Below are positions 1-8,471 of a stretch of DNA of 64,000 bases, piece after piece. How positions within the stretch are numbered: the stretch's first letter is position 1; each line of letters starts with the position of its first letter. Source of the DNA: Nakamurella aerolata. GTDB taxonomy: Bacteria; Actinomycetota; Actinomycetes; Mycobacteriales; Nakamurellaceae. The stretch is taken from the NCBI RefSeq assembly GCF_013002705.1, contig NZ_JABEND010000002.1:558001-622000 (forward strand). Direction: 5' to 3'. The notes beneath the pieces were generated by a model. The model did no database searches, was not told where the DNA came from, and saw only the letters and a list, made by a program, of their open reading frames with translations. A program made the position numbers and the translations under genes.

Positions 1-1564
1 CGATCTCGGTGCCAGCCTCCCGCAGCCGATCGGCGCTGGTCGCGGCGTAGCCGAGCACCAATCCCCGCGGTGCGGCGGCGATGGCGTGCCAGGACAGCGG
101 CTGCACCCGGATCCCGTTGCGCAGCAGCCGTTCGGCCAGCACCGTGTCGGGAACGGTCAACTCCGGCAGGCCGACAACGAGGTGCAGCCCGGCGGCCACC
201 CCGTGCAGCACGAACGGCGCCCGCCCGGTCAGCCCACCCTGCAGTGCCGACACCAGCGCGTCGCGGCGCTGGCGGTACCGAGTCCGCACCGCTCTGATGT
301 GCCGCTCGTGCCGGCCGCTGCCGATCCACTGCGCCAACACCAGCTGCGGCAGCACGCAAGCGCCCAGGTCCGTCGCGTGCTTCACCGAAACCACCTCGGC
401 CAGCAGGTGTTTCGGCGGTACCAGCCAGCCGAGCCGCAGCCCAGGGGCAAGCGTCTTTGACGTGCTTCCGGTGTAGGCAACCCGGTGCGGCGCGCTGGCC
501 TGCACCGCAGGCACCGGTGGGCGGTCGTAGCGGAACTCGGCGTCGTAGTCGTCCTCGATCAGCAATCCGTCGGCGGCTTCGGCCCAGGCCAGCAGCTGCT
601 GCCGCCGGGCGGGCGACAGCACCACCCCCATCGGGAATTCGTGCGCCGGTGTCAAGCTGGCCGTGCGGACCGACAAACGTTGCAGCGCAGCGGTATCGGC
701 GCCGTCGTGGTCAACAGGCAGGCGTTCGGTGGACAGCCCCCAGTACTCGAACTGCTCTCTCGCGCCCCGCGAACCTGGATCCTCCACCGCCACCGAGGTC
801 TGGCCGGCCCGCAGCAACACCTGGGCCAGCAGTGCCAGCGCCTGCGCCACCCCGTTCACCACAACGATGCCGTCCGGATGGGTGCGCACCCCGCGGCTGC
901 GGCCCAACCAGTCGGCCAGCTCGGCCCGTAACCGCGGGTGGCCGCGCGGATCGCCGTAGCCGAGGTCGGACGCCGTCGCGCCGGCCAGCGCTCGCCGGCC
1001 GGCCGCGGCCCACTCCTGATGGGGGAACCCGGCCAGGTCGGGCAGCCCTGGTGACAGGTCGATGCGGACCGTCGGGTCGGGTCCGGCGGCGCCGGCAGGC
1101 AGCGTCGGGCTGTTCGGAAGCAGCGGGGCGGTCGCCGTGGGCTGCCCAGCGCCGTCGTCCTCGCCCGGGTCGGACGGGCGGGCCAGAACGATGGTGCCGG
1201 AGCCGCGGCGGGCCGCGATCAGCGCTTCGTCGGTCAACCGGCGGTAGGCCTCAACCACCACCCCGCGGGACAACCGCAGCTCGCCGGCAAGGGTGCGACT
1301 GGCCGGCAGCAGCGTCCCGGCGCCCAGTCGGCCGTCGATGATGGCCGCCCTGATCTGGGCGGTGAGCCAGTCGGTCAGCCCCGGCCCGCCGATGCCCCGG
1401 TCCGGTGCGGACAACTGCAAGAAGTCGGACCCGGCCCGCGGTGGCTGCCGCTGCGCCGGCGTCGGGACGGTGGCCCTCCCTCGGGCCGTAGCTCGGGCGG
1501 CCGCTCCTGGTGCTGCTCCGGGTGCCGGCCGGGTCGGAGGCTGGGCGGGGGAGTCGGCCGACAT
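1..1564 (-). CDS. MocR/PdxR-type regulator (GntR HTH + aminotransferase-like), 3' end cut by window
   Basis: A fusion of a GntR-type winged helix (about residues 60-128, with the motif LPASRTLAGELRLSRG) and a fold-type I aminotransferase domain (about 175-521). The PLP-binding lysine lies in YTGSTSKTLAPGLRLGW at about residue 370, and the conserved EDDYDAEFRYDRPP is present. Proteins of this family use PLP or an amino compound as effector. The reading frame runs off the left edge after 521 codons, so nearly the whole gene is here. I chose the ATG at 1564 because a CACAAT hexamer sits 6 nt before it, fitting a leaderless start; no Shine-Dalgarno is visible. It is divergent from the EamA exporter, a common MocR-target arrangement, so it probably controls that exporter (inference). 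Confidence 0.92.
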   Translation of the reverse strand, partial: MSADSPAQPPTRPAPGAAPGAAARATARGRATVPTPAQRQPPRAGSDFLQLSAPDRGIGGPGLTDWLTAQIRAAIIDGRLGAGTLLPASRTLAGELRLSRGVVVEAYRRLTDEALIAARRGSGTIVLARPSDPGEDDGAGQPTATAPLLPNSPTLPAGAAGPDPTVRIDLSPGLPDLAGFPHQEWAAAGRRALAGATASDLGYGDPRGHPRLRAELADWLGRSRGVRTHPDGIVVVNGVAQALALLAQVLLRAGQTSVAVEDPGSRGAREQFEYWGLSTERLPVDHDGADTAALQRLSVRTASLTPAHEFPMGVVLSPARRQQLLAWAEAADGLLIEDDYDAEFRYDRPPVPAVQASAPHRVAYTGSTSKTLAPGLRLGWLVPPKHLLAEVVSVKHATDLGACVLPQLVLAQWIGSGRHERHIRAVRTRYRQRRDALVSALQGGLTGRAPFVLHGVAAGLHLVVGLPELTVPDTVLAERLLRNGIRVQPLSWHAIAAAPRGLVLGYAATSADRLREAGTEI

Positions 1565-1570
1565 TGGTCC

Positions 1571-1576
1571 ATTGTG
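1571..1576 (-). promoter_or_regulatory. Candidate -10 (CACAAT) of leaderless MocR-type gene
   Basis: CACAAT on the minus strand, followed by 6 nt and the ATG at 1564. The spacing equals that seen before several other starts in this window that lack a ribosome-binding site. Confidence 0.4.
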
Positions 1577-1631
1577 CGGGTCGCCGATTGGACCTGGCAG
1601 GTGGGCCACGGGTGCGCAGAGGATGTGGGCC

Positions 1632-2597
1632 ATGACCAACACCGTCAACGGGGCGGGCGCGCCCACCACCGCGGCAGCTCCGGTCGCCACACAGCGCGGC
1701 CGGCTGGTGCTCGGGGCGCTGCTCGGCGCCGCTGCGATGACGCTGGTCGGTGGCAGCATCGCCGCGTCCAGGGTGCTGGCCGACGCGCCGTCGCTGACCG
1801 CGCAGGCCGTGCGGTACGCGCTGGCCACTGCCCTGCTGGCCGGGTACGCCAAGCTGCGCAGGGTGCCGTTGCGGCGCCCGCGCGGGTGGCAGTGGGCTTG
1901 GCTGCTCGCGGTTTCCGGCTGCGGTCTTGTGGTGTTCAACCTGGCGTTGATGGCCGGGTCACGGCACGCGGAGCCGGCCGTGTTCGGGGTGGCGATGGCA
2001 GCGGTGCCGGTGCTGCTGGCGCTGCTCGGGCCGGTGCTCGAACACCGCGCGCCGACGGTCCGGGCGGTGCTCGGCGCGCTGGTGGTCACCGCAGGTGCGG
2101 CGCTCGTCGAGGGCTTCGGTCGGACCGATGCCGTCGGATTGTTGTTGGCCGTCACCGTGTTCGTCTGCGAGGCCGCCTTCACACTGTGTGCGGTGCCGGT
2201 ACTCGCGCAGCACGGCGCCGTCGGGGTGTCGTGGCACGCCTGCTGGATCGCGACCGTCGCCTTCGGCGTCGGGGGAGTGTGGCGGGAGGGGCCGACGGCG
2301 GTGCTGCGGTTCACCTCGGGCGAGTGGGCTGCGGTGATCTACATGGCGGTCGGTGTCACCGCGGTGGCTTTCGTGTGTTGGTACACCGGGGTGCGGCTGC
2401 TGGGCTCGGACCGGGCGGGTCTGCTCACCGGGGTGGCGCCGGTGGCCGCGATCGGCGCCGGCATGCTGCTCGGTGATGCAGCTCCGGCCCCGGCGGTGTG
2501 GCTCGGAATCGCTGTGGTGGCAATGGGTTTGACGATCGGGCTGCGCGCCGGCCGGCGCCGGGCCGGGCGGGTGCCGGTGGCGCCGGCGGTCGAGTAG
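1632..2597 (+). CDS. EamA/DMT-superfamily exporter
   Basis: A 321-residue integral membrane protein with about ten hydrophobic helices in two repeats, as in the EamA (DUF6) drug/metabolite transporters. It includes the typical first-helix stretch GGSIAASRVLADAPSLTAQ and the end-of-repeat motif GVAPVAAIGAGMLLGD. The frame is open far upstream, but the ATG at 1632 has GCAGAGGA about 9 nt before it, whereas the ATG at 1623 would overlap that site. It is divergent from the MocR-type regulator, which probably controls it. The substrate is unknown; amino acids or amines would fit a PLP-dependent regulator (inference). Confidence 0.9.
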   Translation: MTNTVNGAGAPTTAAAPVATQRGRLVLGALLGAAAMTLVGGSIAASRVLADAPSLTAQAVRYALATALLAGYAKLRRVPLRRPRGWQWAWLLAVSGCGLVVFNLALMAGSRHAEPAVFGVAMAAVPVLLALLGPVLEHRAPTVRAVLGALVVTAGAALVEGFGRTDAVGLLLAVTVFVCEAAFTLCAVPVLAQHGAVGVSWHACWIATVAFGVGGVWREGPTAVLRFTSGEWAAVIYMAVGVTAVAFVCWYTGVRLLGSDRAGLLTGVAPVAAIGAGMLLGDAAPAPAVWLGIAVVAMGLTIGLRAGRRRAGRVPVAPAVE

Positions 2598-2665
2598 GGC
2601 GCCGCGGCCCGAACCGGGCCAGGGCTGCAACTGCGGCGGGGCGCGGCAACTGAGCGCCGGAGCGG

Positions 2666-3454
2666 TCAGTCGGTGATCAGCTTCCGGATCCGCTCGCCGA
2701 TGCCGAACATGGCCCCGAGCACCTCGTCCCGCTCGCCGGCCGAAGGGTCGGCCGACTCAGTGAACGACGCCAGCACCCCGTAGGCCACCGAGCGTTTCGG
2801 GCCGGTGACAACGCCGACGTCGCACCGGATACCGGTGTCGGTGCCGGTCTTGTGAGCCAGGCTGATCCCGCGGTCGGGTTCGAAGTGGCACAACGGGTCA
2901 AGGCCGAACGCGCCGGCCGTCATCGAGGTATCGGTGTCCAAGGCGAGCCACCCGAGCACCTGCCTCGACACTGCTCTCGACCGCACCTCGCCACGGTGCA
3001 GCCGGGCCATCAGGTCGGCGAGCTCGGCGGCGGTGCCGACCGACAGTGCGGGCGGATCGGACGGTCCGCGGCTGGCCCGCACCCGGTCAAGCAGTGCGGT
3101 GTGTTGCAGCTCAAGGGTTTTCGCCCGCTCGATGACGGACGGAATCCCGACATGGCGCAACAGCACGTTGGTGGCAAGGTTGTCGCTGACCCCGCCGACC
3201 AGCACGGCAAGATCGGCCGGTGACCATTCGGTGGCCGAAAGGTGCTGCAACAGACCGGAATCGGCGATGTCGTCCTCGGCAGTGCGGCGCAGCGGAATGG
3301 TGGCCCGCAGCCGGCCGTCGGCCAGCCGGATCGCCACCTCGATCAGCAGCAGAATCTTGCCGATGGAGGCGGTCTTGTGCACGCGCTCGCCGCCGTCGAA
3401 CTCCAGCACGCCGCCGTTGTCGGCATCCAGCAGGCAGACACTGATCTCAGCCAC
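2666..3454 (-). CDS. Serine beta-lactamase/transpeptidase-fold protein, compact and without signal peptide
   Basis: All three landmark motifs of the class A beta-lactamase/penicillin-recognising fold are visible: SIGK (nucleophile about Ser30, Lys33), SDN (about 90-92) and KTGT (about 202). The protein is short (262 aa from the GTG at 3454), only about 30 residues precede the nucleophile, and neither a signal peptide nor the omega-loop ExxLN motif is seen. It may thus act in the cytoplasm on another substrate. The frame is open upstream to 3625, inside the neighbour's 3' end. The GTG at 3454 was chosen because TAGGCT lies 7 nt before it, a leaderless arrangement. It lies downstream of the oxidoreductase on the same strand. 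A real beta-lactamase activity is unproven. Confidence 0.8.
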   Translation of the reverse strand: MAEISVCLLDADNGGVLEFDGGERVHKTASIGKILLLIEVAIRLADGRLRATIPLRRTAEDDIADSGLLQHLSATEWSPADLAVLVGGVSDNLATNVLLRHVGIPSVIERAKTLELQHTALLDRVRASRGPSDPPALSVGTAAELADLMARLHRGEVRSRAVSRQVLGWLALDTDTSMTAGAFGLDPLCHFEPDRGISLAHKTGTDTGIRCDVGVVTGPKRSVAYGVLASFTESADPSAGERDEVLGAMFGIGERIRKLITD

Positions 3455-3461
3455 GGTGGCC

Positions 3462-3467
3462 AGCCTA
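3462..3467 (-). promoter_or_regulatory. Candidate -10 (TAGGCT), leaderless start at 3454
   Basis: TAGGCT on the minus strand followed by 7 nt and the GTG at 3454. The identical hexamer precedes the peptidase gene starting at 21797. Confidence 0.45.
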
Positions 3468-3533
3468 GGCCGACCGTCGCGCAGCTTCAGGGAGCACCCG
3501 CCGGTGGTCGCGGCTGGCGGCAACTGACCCGGC

Positions 3534-4484
3534 TCAGGAAACGATGACGAGCTTGCCGCGGGTGCGTCCGCTGCGGCTGGCGTCGAACGCGGCGCCGACG
3601 CCGTCGAGACCGAAGGTGCCGGCAACCTCGACGGTGAGCCGGCCGGCGTCGGCCAACTCGCCGAGCAGAGCCAGCTCCCGCCCGTTGGGGCGGACCCACA
3701 CGTAGCGGCCGCCCTTCTGGGTGACGGTCGGGTCGGCGACCGAGGCCTGCGGCGCGCCCGGTTTCAGCACCGCGACGGTGACGTCGAGAACCCCGCCGAC
3801 AAAGTCCACAACGGCGTCAACACCGTCGGGCACCAGCGTGCGCAGCCGCTCGATCTCGCCGTCGCCGTAGCTCACCGGCTCGGCGCCGAGCCCACGCAGG
3901 TAGTCGTGATTGCGTTCGGAGGCGGTGGCGATCACCCTGGCCCCGGCCGCTCTGGCCAGCTGCACCGCGAACAGTCCCACCCCACCAGCGCCACCGTGGA
4001 TCAGCACCGTTTTGCCGGCGCCCGGCTGCTGCTGCGGGTCGGCCGTCGGCGCCAGACCGACGGCCTGCAGCGCGCGCAGCGCGGTCAGGCCGGCCAGCGG
4101 CAGTCCACCGGCCTGCTCCCAGCTCAATGCCGTCGGTTTCGGCGCGACGGCCTCGGCGGCCACCGCGACCAGCTCGGCGAAGGTGCCGCCGTGCACCACG
4201 TCCTTGCGGGCGTATGCCATGACCTTGTCACCGGCCGCGAACTCGGGAGTGTCCGGTCCGACGGCCACCACCTCACCGGCAACGTCCCATCCGGGAATGA
4301 CGGGAAAAACGGTGTCGAGCAACGCATCCAACGCCCCGGCCATCACTTTCCAGTCGACCGGGTTGACGCCGGCGGCCCGCACCTTGATCAGCACCGCGCC
4401 GGGCGCCACCTTGGGATCGGGCAGCTCGCCCACCCGCAGCGCCGAATTGTCCTTGGCGTAATGGTCGTAGCTGGTTGCTCGCAT
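3534..4484 (-). CDS. NADP-dependent zinc-free MDR oxidoreductase (quinone oxidoreductase-like)
   Basis: A 316-residue medium-chain dehydrogenase/reductase. The GroES-like N-terminal domain contains VRAAGVNPVDWKVMAG and PGWDVAGEVVAVG, and the Rossmann domain has the nucleotide loop HGGAGGVGLFAVQLA. The structural-zinc cysteine cluster of alcohol dehydrogenases is absent, as in quinone oxidoreductase-type members. On the minus strand AGAGGA lies about 8 nt before the ATG, a good ribosome-binding site. It may reduce quinones or enals with NADPH; the substrate cannot be read from the sequence. The 195 bp up to the MerR-type gene contain no gene I can support. Confidence 0.93.
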   Translation of the reverse strand: MRATSYDHYAKDNSALRVGELPDPKVAPGAVLIKVRAAGVNPVDWKVMAGALDALLDTVFPVIPGWDVAGEVVAVGPDTPEFAAGDKVMAYARKDVVHGGTFAELVAVAAEAVAPKPTALSWEQAGGLPLAGLTALRALQAVGLAPTADPQQQPGAGKTVLIHGGAGGVGLFAVQLARAAGARVIATASERNHDYLRGLGAEPVSYGDGEIERLRTLVPDGVDAVVDFVGGVLDVTVAVLKPGAPQASVADPTVTQKGGRYVWVRPNGRELALLGELADAGRLTVEVAGTFGLDGVGAAFDASRSGRTRGKLVIVS

Positions 4485-4679
4485 CTACTGATCCTCTCGC
4501 GAAATGGCCGCGGGCGCCGCGGCGAACCGCGTTGAACGCCGCACCGCGCCGAACGATGCGCCGCTGTGCGACACGCCGCGCTGAACGACGAACGCACGGC
4601 CTGCCTGCCGTCACCGGCAGCAACCGCGAGTCACGGTGCCGGCATGCCGACGCCGCAGCGATGGTGACGATGGGCACAG

Positions 4680-5471
4680 TCAGCCGGGCCGCGGCGCTCG
4701 CAGTTCGTCCAGGTAGCCGGCCAGCAGTCCGGCGGCGCGCAGCAATGTGTGCCCGCGGGTGCTGAGCTGGTCCCGCCACCGTCGCACCGACTCCGCCAAC
4801 GCCTCGATGTTGCCGGCGCCGCGCAATTCGCGCATCACCACGGCGATCTCGGCGCGCGGGCGGCCGCCCCGGCGCAGCATGTGCGCCAATTCGGCCTCGC
4901 GGACGTCTGCGGGTCGATAACGGCGCTGGCCGGTGTGTGGATCTCGCGCCGGCGTGAGGATGCCGGCGCGTTCCCAGGCCCGCAGCGTCGCGGCCCCGAT
5001 CCCGAGGCGACGGGCCAGCTCACCGGTGGTGAACGGGGCGGCCGACCCGCCCGCGGCGTTCACCGCTGTCAGGTGGTGCTCTGCTGTCAGGTGGTGCTCT
5101 GCTGTCAGGTCATGCGGGGTGGGCGAGTGCTGCGGATGGTGTCCGTTGTTCGCGTTGTGCAGAGCCAGCGCACTCTCGACGCTGCGCAGGGTGGCGCGGT
5201 CGCGGGCGAGCTCGGCGTGCACCGCATCGATGGTGGTCAGCACCTCGTCGAGTCGTCCGGCGGTCGCGGCCTGCAGCAAACGCCGGGCGCGCCCGTGCCC
5301 GACGGCGGGCACCAGCGCCAGGTACGCGCCCACTCCGGCGGCGTGCGTCTCGGCGTAGTTCCGGTATCCGGAGGTGCTGCGGTTGGCCGGCGGGACGATG
5401 CCGGACTCCTCGTAATTGCGCACCGCCTGCGCCGACAACCCGAAGCGCTGCGCCAGCTGACTCGGCCGCAC
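4680..5471 (-). CDS. Double-MerR transcriptional regulator (TioE-like)
   Basis: 263 aa with two complete MerR-type DNA-binding domains in one chain. The first is at residues 1-70 (LAQRFGLSAQAVRNYEESGI), the second at about 148-215 (TTGELARRLGIGAATLRAWE then DPHTGQRRYRPADV). Between them is a linker with the short repeat LTAEHH. This architecture matches the TioE family. The start is GTG at 5471 with GAGG about 5 nt upstream. It is divergent from the two Ala-rich genes at 5574-6796, a neighbourhood I recall as common in actinomycetes, and it probably regulates them (inference). No effector-binding domain is visible. Confidence 0.9.
   Translation of the reverse strand: MRPSQLAQRFGLSAQAVRNYEESGIVPPANRSTSGYRNYAETHAAGVGAYLALVPAVGHGRARRLLQAATAGRLDEVLTTIDAVHAELARDRATLRSVESALALHNANNGHHPQHSPTPHDLTAEHHLTAEHHLTAVNAAGGSAAPFTTGELARRLGIGAATLRAWERAGILTPARDPHTGQRRYRPADVREAELAHMLRRGGRPRAEIAVVMRELRGAGNIEALAESVRRWRDQLSTRGHTLLRAAGLLAGYLDELRAPRPG
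5065..5110. repeat. 18-bp tandem repeat inside the double-MerR gene
   Basis: GCTGTCAGGTGGTGCTCT occurs at 5065-5082 and 5083-5100, followed by a partial third copy to 5110. It encodes the repeated LTAEHH linker between the two MerR domains, so copy-number change would alter linker length without breaking the frame. Confidence 0.85.
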
Positions 5472-5573
5472 GACACCTCGCTAATGGTTTAGTCGTTGGA
5501 AGGTTTGGACGACATCCTCGCGGGTGTCGCCGCAAAAGTTTCAACCGAGCGTTCACAGTTACGGTTTGCCTAC

Positions 5574-6281
5574 ATGACACCAAAGGCGACCAGGACAGCG
5601 CCAGACTTCGACCTGACGACGGCCGAGCTGCGGGCGGTCGCGGCCTTCGCCGCTCGGCACGCGCAGGATGTCCTCGGTGTTTTCGAGGCGGCCGTGCCGG
5701 GCGACCAGCGACCCAGGGCGGCGGTGGACGCCGCGTTGCTGTTCGCCGGCGGCGCGCCCCGGTCCGCGGTGCAGCGCCGCGCCGCTGCGGACGCCCATCG
5801 CGCCGCGCGGCAGGCGCCCAGCGAGCCGGCTCGGCTTGCCGCTCTTGCTGCCGGAGATGCGGCCGCCGCGGCGTACCTGCATCCGTTGGCCCGGTCCAGC
5901 CAGCTTGCGCACCTGCTCCGCTCAGCAGCTGCGGTCGCGGCTATCGCCGAAGTGTCGGGCGCCGAGCCCGCGGCGGCCGCCTTGCTCAGCACGCGGCGGC
6001 GCGCCACCCCCGTGGTGCTGGCCGTGCTGCGGCGCTACCCGTCGCTGCCCGAGCCGCCCGCCGGGGCCAGCCCGGTGACGCGGCTGCTGGTCACCCTCGA
6101 CCGTGCCCTGCGCGCCGACACCGGCACCGACGCGGGCGCCGACACCGACACAGGCACCGGCACTGACACCGGCGCCCGCGCTGATGCGGCGGCCGGCGCC
6201 GATGCGACTGCCGGTGCCGGGCAACCCGACGCCGGGGCCCCTGCCGCCGAGAAGCGAAGCGATGCAAGGAGTTGCGGGTGA
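5574..6281 (+). CDS. Ala-rich helical protein of the 'exonuclease SbcC'/putative immunity-protein group
   Basis: 235 aa, almost wholly helical and alanine-rich. The N-terminal segment (FDLTTAELRAVAAFAARHAQ then VFEAAVPGDQRPRAAVDAAL) is homologous to the downstream protein (WAADCAEHVVGLFEA, RPRAAIEHIRAW), so the two are tandem paralogs. In databases, relatives carry the names 'putative immunity protein' or 'exonuclease SbcC', without experimental support known to me. The C-terminal 45 residues are a DTGTDAG-type low-complexity tail. A TTG at 5496 is in frame but has no supporting site. At 5574 a TACGGT hexamer lies 8 nt upstream, so a leaderless ATG is preferred. The stop overlaps the next start (TGATG). 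Confidence 0.7.
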   Translation: MTPKATRTAPDFDLTTAELRAVAAFAARHAQDVLGVFEAAVPGDQRPRAAVDAALLFAGGAPRSAVQRRAAADAHRAARQAPSEPARLAALAAGDAAAAAYLHPLARSSQLAHLLRSAAAVAAIAEVSGAEPAAAALLSTRRRATPVVLAVLRRYPSLPEPPAGASPVTRLLVTLDRALRADTGTDAGADTDTGTGTDTGARADAAAGADATAGAGQPDAGAPAAEKRSDARSCG

Positions 6282-6796
6282 TGATCTTCGCACCGACCCC
6301 GGACCAGCGGTTGGTGACCGTCCGTCGCGGCGGCACTCTGACAGACCACGACCATCGGCTGCTCGCGCTCTGGGCGGCCGATTGCGCCGAGCACGTGGTG
6401 GGGCTGTTCGAGGCGCAGCAGCCGACCGACCCGCGGCCGCGCGCGGCGATCGAGCACATCAGAGCCTGGGTGCGCGGCGAGGTGGGGATGATGCGGTCGA
6501 GGGCGGCGGGCGGCCACGCCATGGGCGCGGCCAGAAACCTCAAGGGAGCAGCCAGGTTTGCCGCGTATGCCGCCGGCCAAGCCGGGTGCGTGGCGCACGT
6601 CGCCGCGCACCAGCTCGGTGCCGCGGCCTACGCCATCAAAGCGGTGCGGGCCGCAGCGCCCGCCGGAGCCGAACGGGCAGCGGGGCAGCTGGAATGCGAT
6701 TGGCAGCGCGCGCAACTGCCACCCGACGTCCGGGAGCTGGTGCTGGACGACCAGCGCCTCCGCAACGACTACTGCTGGTCGGTGTTCGACTGTTGA
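6281..6796 (+). CDS. Putative immunity protein-like (Imm-5-like) paralog
   Basis: 171 aa. Core features are DHDHRLLALWAADCAEHVV, FEAQQPTDPRPRAAIEHIRA and a run of helical repeats ending in HQLGAAAYAIKAV, typical of the actinobacterial 'putative immunity protein' group. The ATG at 6281 overlaps the upstream stop by one base (TGATG), and AAGGAG at 6266-6271 lies 9 nt before it, so the two genes are translationally coupled. No toxin gene is adjacent, so the immunity label is only a family name here. Its biochemical role is unknown. Confidence 0.75.
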   Translation: MIFAPTPDQRLVTVRRGGTLTDHDHRLLALWAADCAEHVVGLFEAQQPTDPRPRAAIEHIRAWVRGEVGMMRSRAAGGHAMGAARNLKGAARFAAYAAGQAGCVAHVAAHQLGAAAYAIKAVRAAAPAGAERAAGQLECDWQRAQLPPDVRELVLDDQRLRNDYCWSVFDC

Positions 6797-6799
6797 GTC

Positions 6800-7612
6800 C
6801 TAGTGTCCGTGAGTCCGAGTGTCCGGCGGCGGGTTCGCTGCGAGCCTTCGTTGTGCGGTCGGCTGCTGCCAGGCCCGCCACAATCGGCGGACGGTGACGC
6901 ACAGCAGCAGCCAGGCCGCACCGGTCACCCAGCCGCCGAGCACGTCGGTGGCCCAGTGCACACCGAGGTACAGCCTCGAAATGCCAATGCTGGCAACGAA
7001 AACCGCGGCCAGCACGATCAGCGGAGCCCGCCAGCGCGGGGCCCGGTCGCGCATCGCCACCACCGCCATCAGCACGCACGCCCCGATGACGGCCGTCGCG
7101 GCCAGCGCATGCCCGGACGGGAACGAGGCGTTGGTTTCGGTCACCAACCGCTGCGCCTCCGGCGGCCGCACGCGGCCGACCGCGCGCTTGCCGAAGAACA
7201 CGATCAGCCCGGCCCCCGCCGACACCACGGCGACGAAGATCGCCGCCCCCCACGACCGTCGCCAGCCCAGCACCAGCACCACCACGACGGCCAGCACCGT
7301 CATCGACACCGTCGAGCCAAGCGTGGTGATCGCCTTGAAAATGGTTGTGGCGGTTGGACTCCGATGCTCGACGAACCACTGCCAGACCGGCCGGTCGAAG
7401 ACCGTCAGCCCGTCGCCCTCGCCGGCCGCGTCGGCCAGGGCCGCGGCGGTGCCGCCCGCCACGGCCAACGCCGCGCCGTACAGACCGAACGTCCAGGCCG
7501 AGGCGATCCGCCAGGTGCGCCCCACCCGCAGGGCCGACAGCGTCGCCAACACCGCCAGCGCCACCGCCGCCAGCGCGTAGGGCAGCCAGACGTGCCAGTA
7601 TTCGCCGATCAT
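6800..7612 (-). CDS. PAP2-family phosphatase (membrane)
   Basis: 270 aa with six predicted membrane helices. The three phosphatase motifs are complete: KRAVGRVRPP, PSGH (in SFPSGHALAATA) and SRLYLGVHWATDVLGG, giving the catalytic His and Asp network of type 2 phosphatidic acid phosphatases. The likely substrate is a lipid phosphate or undecaprenyl diphosphate at the outer face. Its ATG overlaps the stop codon of the SDR gene by one base (TGATG), so the two are co-translated; functional linkage between them is unclear. Confidence 0.93.
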   Translation of the reverse strand: MIGEYWHVWLPYALAAVALAVLATLSALRVGRTWRIASAWTFGLYGAALAVAGGTAAALADAAGEGDGLTVFDRPVWQWFVEHRSPTATTIFKAITTLGSTVSMTVLAVVVVLVLGWRRSWGAAIFVAVVSAGAGLIVFFGKRAVGRVRPPEAQRLVTETNASFPSGHALAATAVIGACVLMAVVAMRDRAPRWRAPLIVLAAVFVASIGISRLYLGVHWATDVLGGWVTGAAWLLLCVTVRRLWRAWQQPTAQRRLAANPPPDTRTHGH

Positions 7613-8391
7613 CAGCGACTGACGCCGCCGTCGACCGGCAGGGCAACCCCGGTGAGGTAGCCGGCCGCGGGGGAGAGCAGGAACGCGGCGGCCGCGCCGA
7701 ACTCTGCCGGCCGCCCGTACCGCCGCAGCGGCACCGACTGCTCCGCTGCCCTCCTGGCCGCAGCCGGGTCGGCTGCTGCCGCCGCCACCTCACGCACCCG
7801 GTCGGTCTCGATGCTGCCCGGCAGCAGCGAGTTCACCCGGATGCCTTGCGGGCCAAGCCCATCGGCCATCTCTTTGGCGATCATCGCAAGGCCCGGCCGC
7901 AGGCCGTTGGAGATGGCCAACGTCGGTGCCGGTTGCACAACGGTGCTGGACAACACGAAGGCGATCGCGCCCCGTTCGCCGTCCACCGGTGGCTGGTTGT
8001 GCAGGACGCCGACGACGGCGCGGGCGATGCGCAACGCCCCGAGGAAGACCCGGTCGAAGCTGTCCCGCCACTGCTCGTCGGTGATGTCGGTCAGCGCGCC
8101 GGCCGGCGGTCCGCCGACGCTGATCAACGCGCCCCGCAGCGGCGCCAGACCCTGCGCCGCGGCCAGGAGTTGTTGCGGTGCAGCAGGATCGGCGTTGTCA
8201 ACGCCCACCCCGACGGCGCGCCCCGGCCCACCGTTGGTGAGCTGGTCGGCGGCGGCTGCGGCGGACTCCGCGGTGCGCCCGCTGACCACCACGTCGGCCC
8301 CCGAGGCCACCAGCACCTCAGCGGTGGCGCGGCCGAGCCCGCGGGTGCCGCCGGTGATCAGGTACGTCCGCCCGGCCAGCTGTAGGTCCAT
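7612..8391 (-). CDS. SDR-family protein with replaced catalytic Tyr/Lys
   Basis: 259-residue Rossmann protein. The cofactor loop GGTRGLGRATAE is intact and the C-terminal LPVDGGVSR is typical of FabG-like SDRs. At the usual YxxxK position the sequence reads ISNGLRPGLAMIAKEMA, so Tyr and Lys are replaced (by Ser and Arg in the simplest alignment). The NNAG motif is also altered (SVGGPPAG). A subgroup of SDRs shares this SNxxRxG signature, so it is not a sequencing artefact. A minus-strand AAGGAG lies 9 nt before the ATG. The reaction cannot be assigned; it may be a non-standard reductase. Confidence 0.93.
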   Translation of the reverse strand: MDLQLAGRTYLITGGTRGLGRATAEVLVASGADVVVSGRTAESAAAAADQLTNGGPGRAVGVGVDNADPAAPQQLLAAAQGLAPLRGALISVGGPPAGALTDITDEQWRDSFDRVFLGALRIARAVVGVLHNQPPVDGERGAIAFVLSSTVVQPAPTLAISNGLRPGLAMIAKEMADGLGPQGIRVNSLLPGSIETDRVREVAAAAADPAAARRAAEQSVPLRRYGRPAEFGAAAAFLLSPAAGYLTGVALPVDGGVSR

Positions 8392-8471
8392 CGGCTCTGC
8401 TCCTTGGTTGTTCGCGCTTGCCGCGCCGTCCCGCCGCTGCTCGGGTGGTCCGGTGTGCCGGCGAGCAGGAT

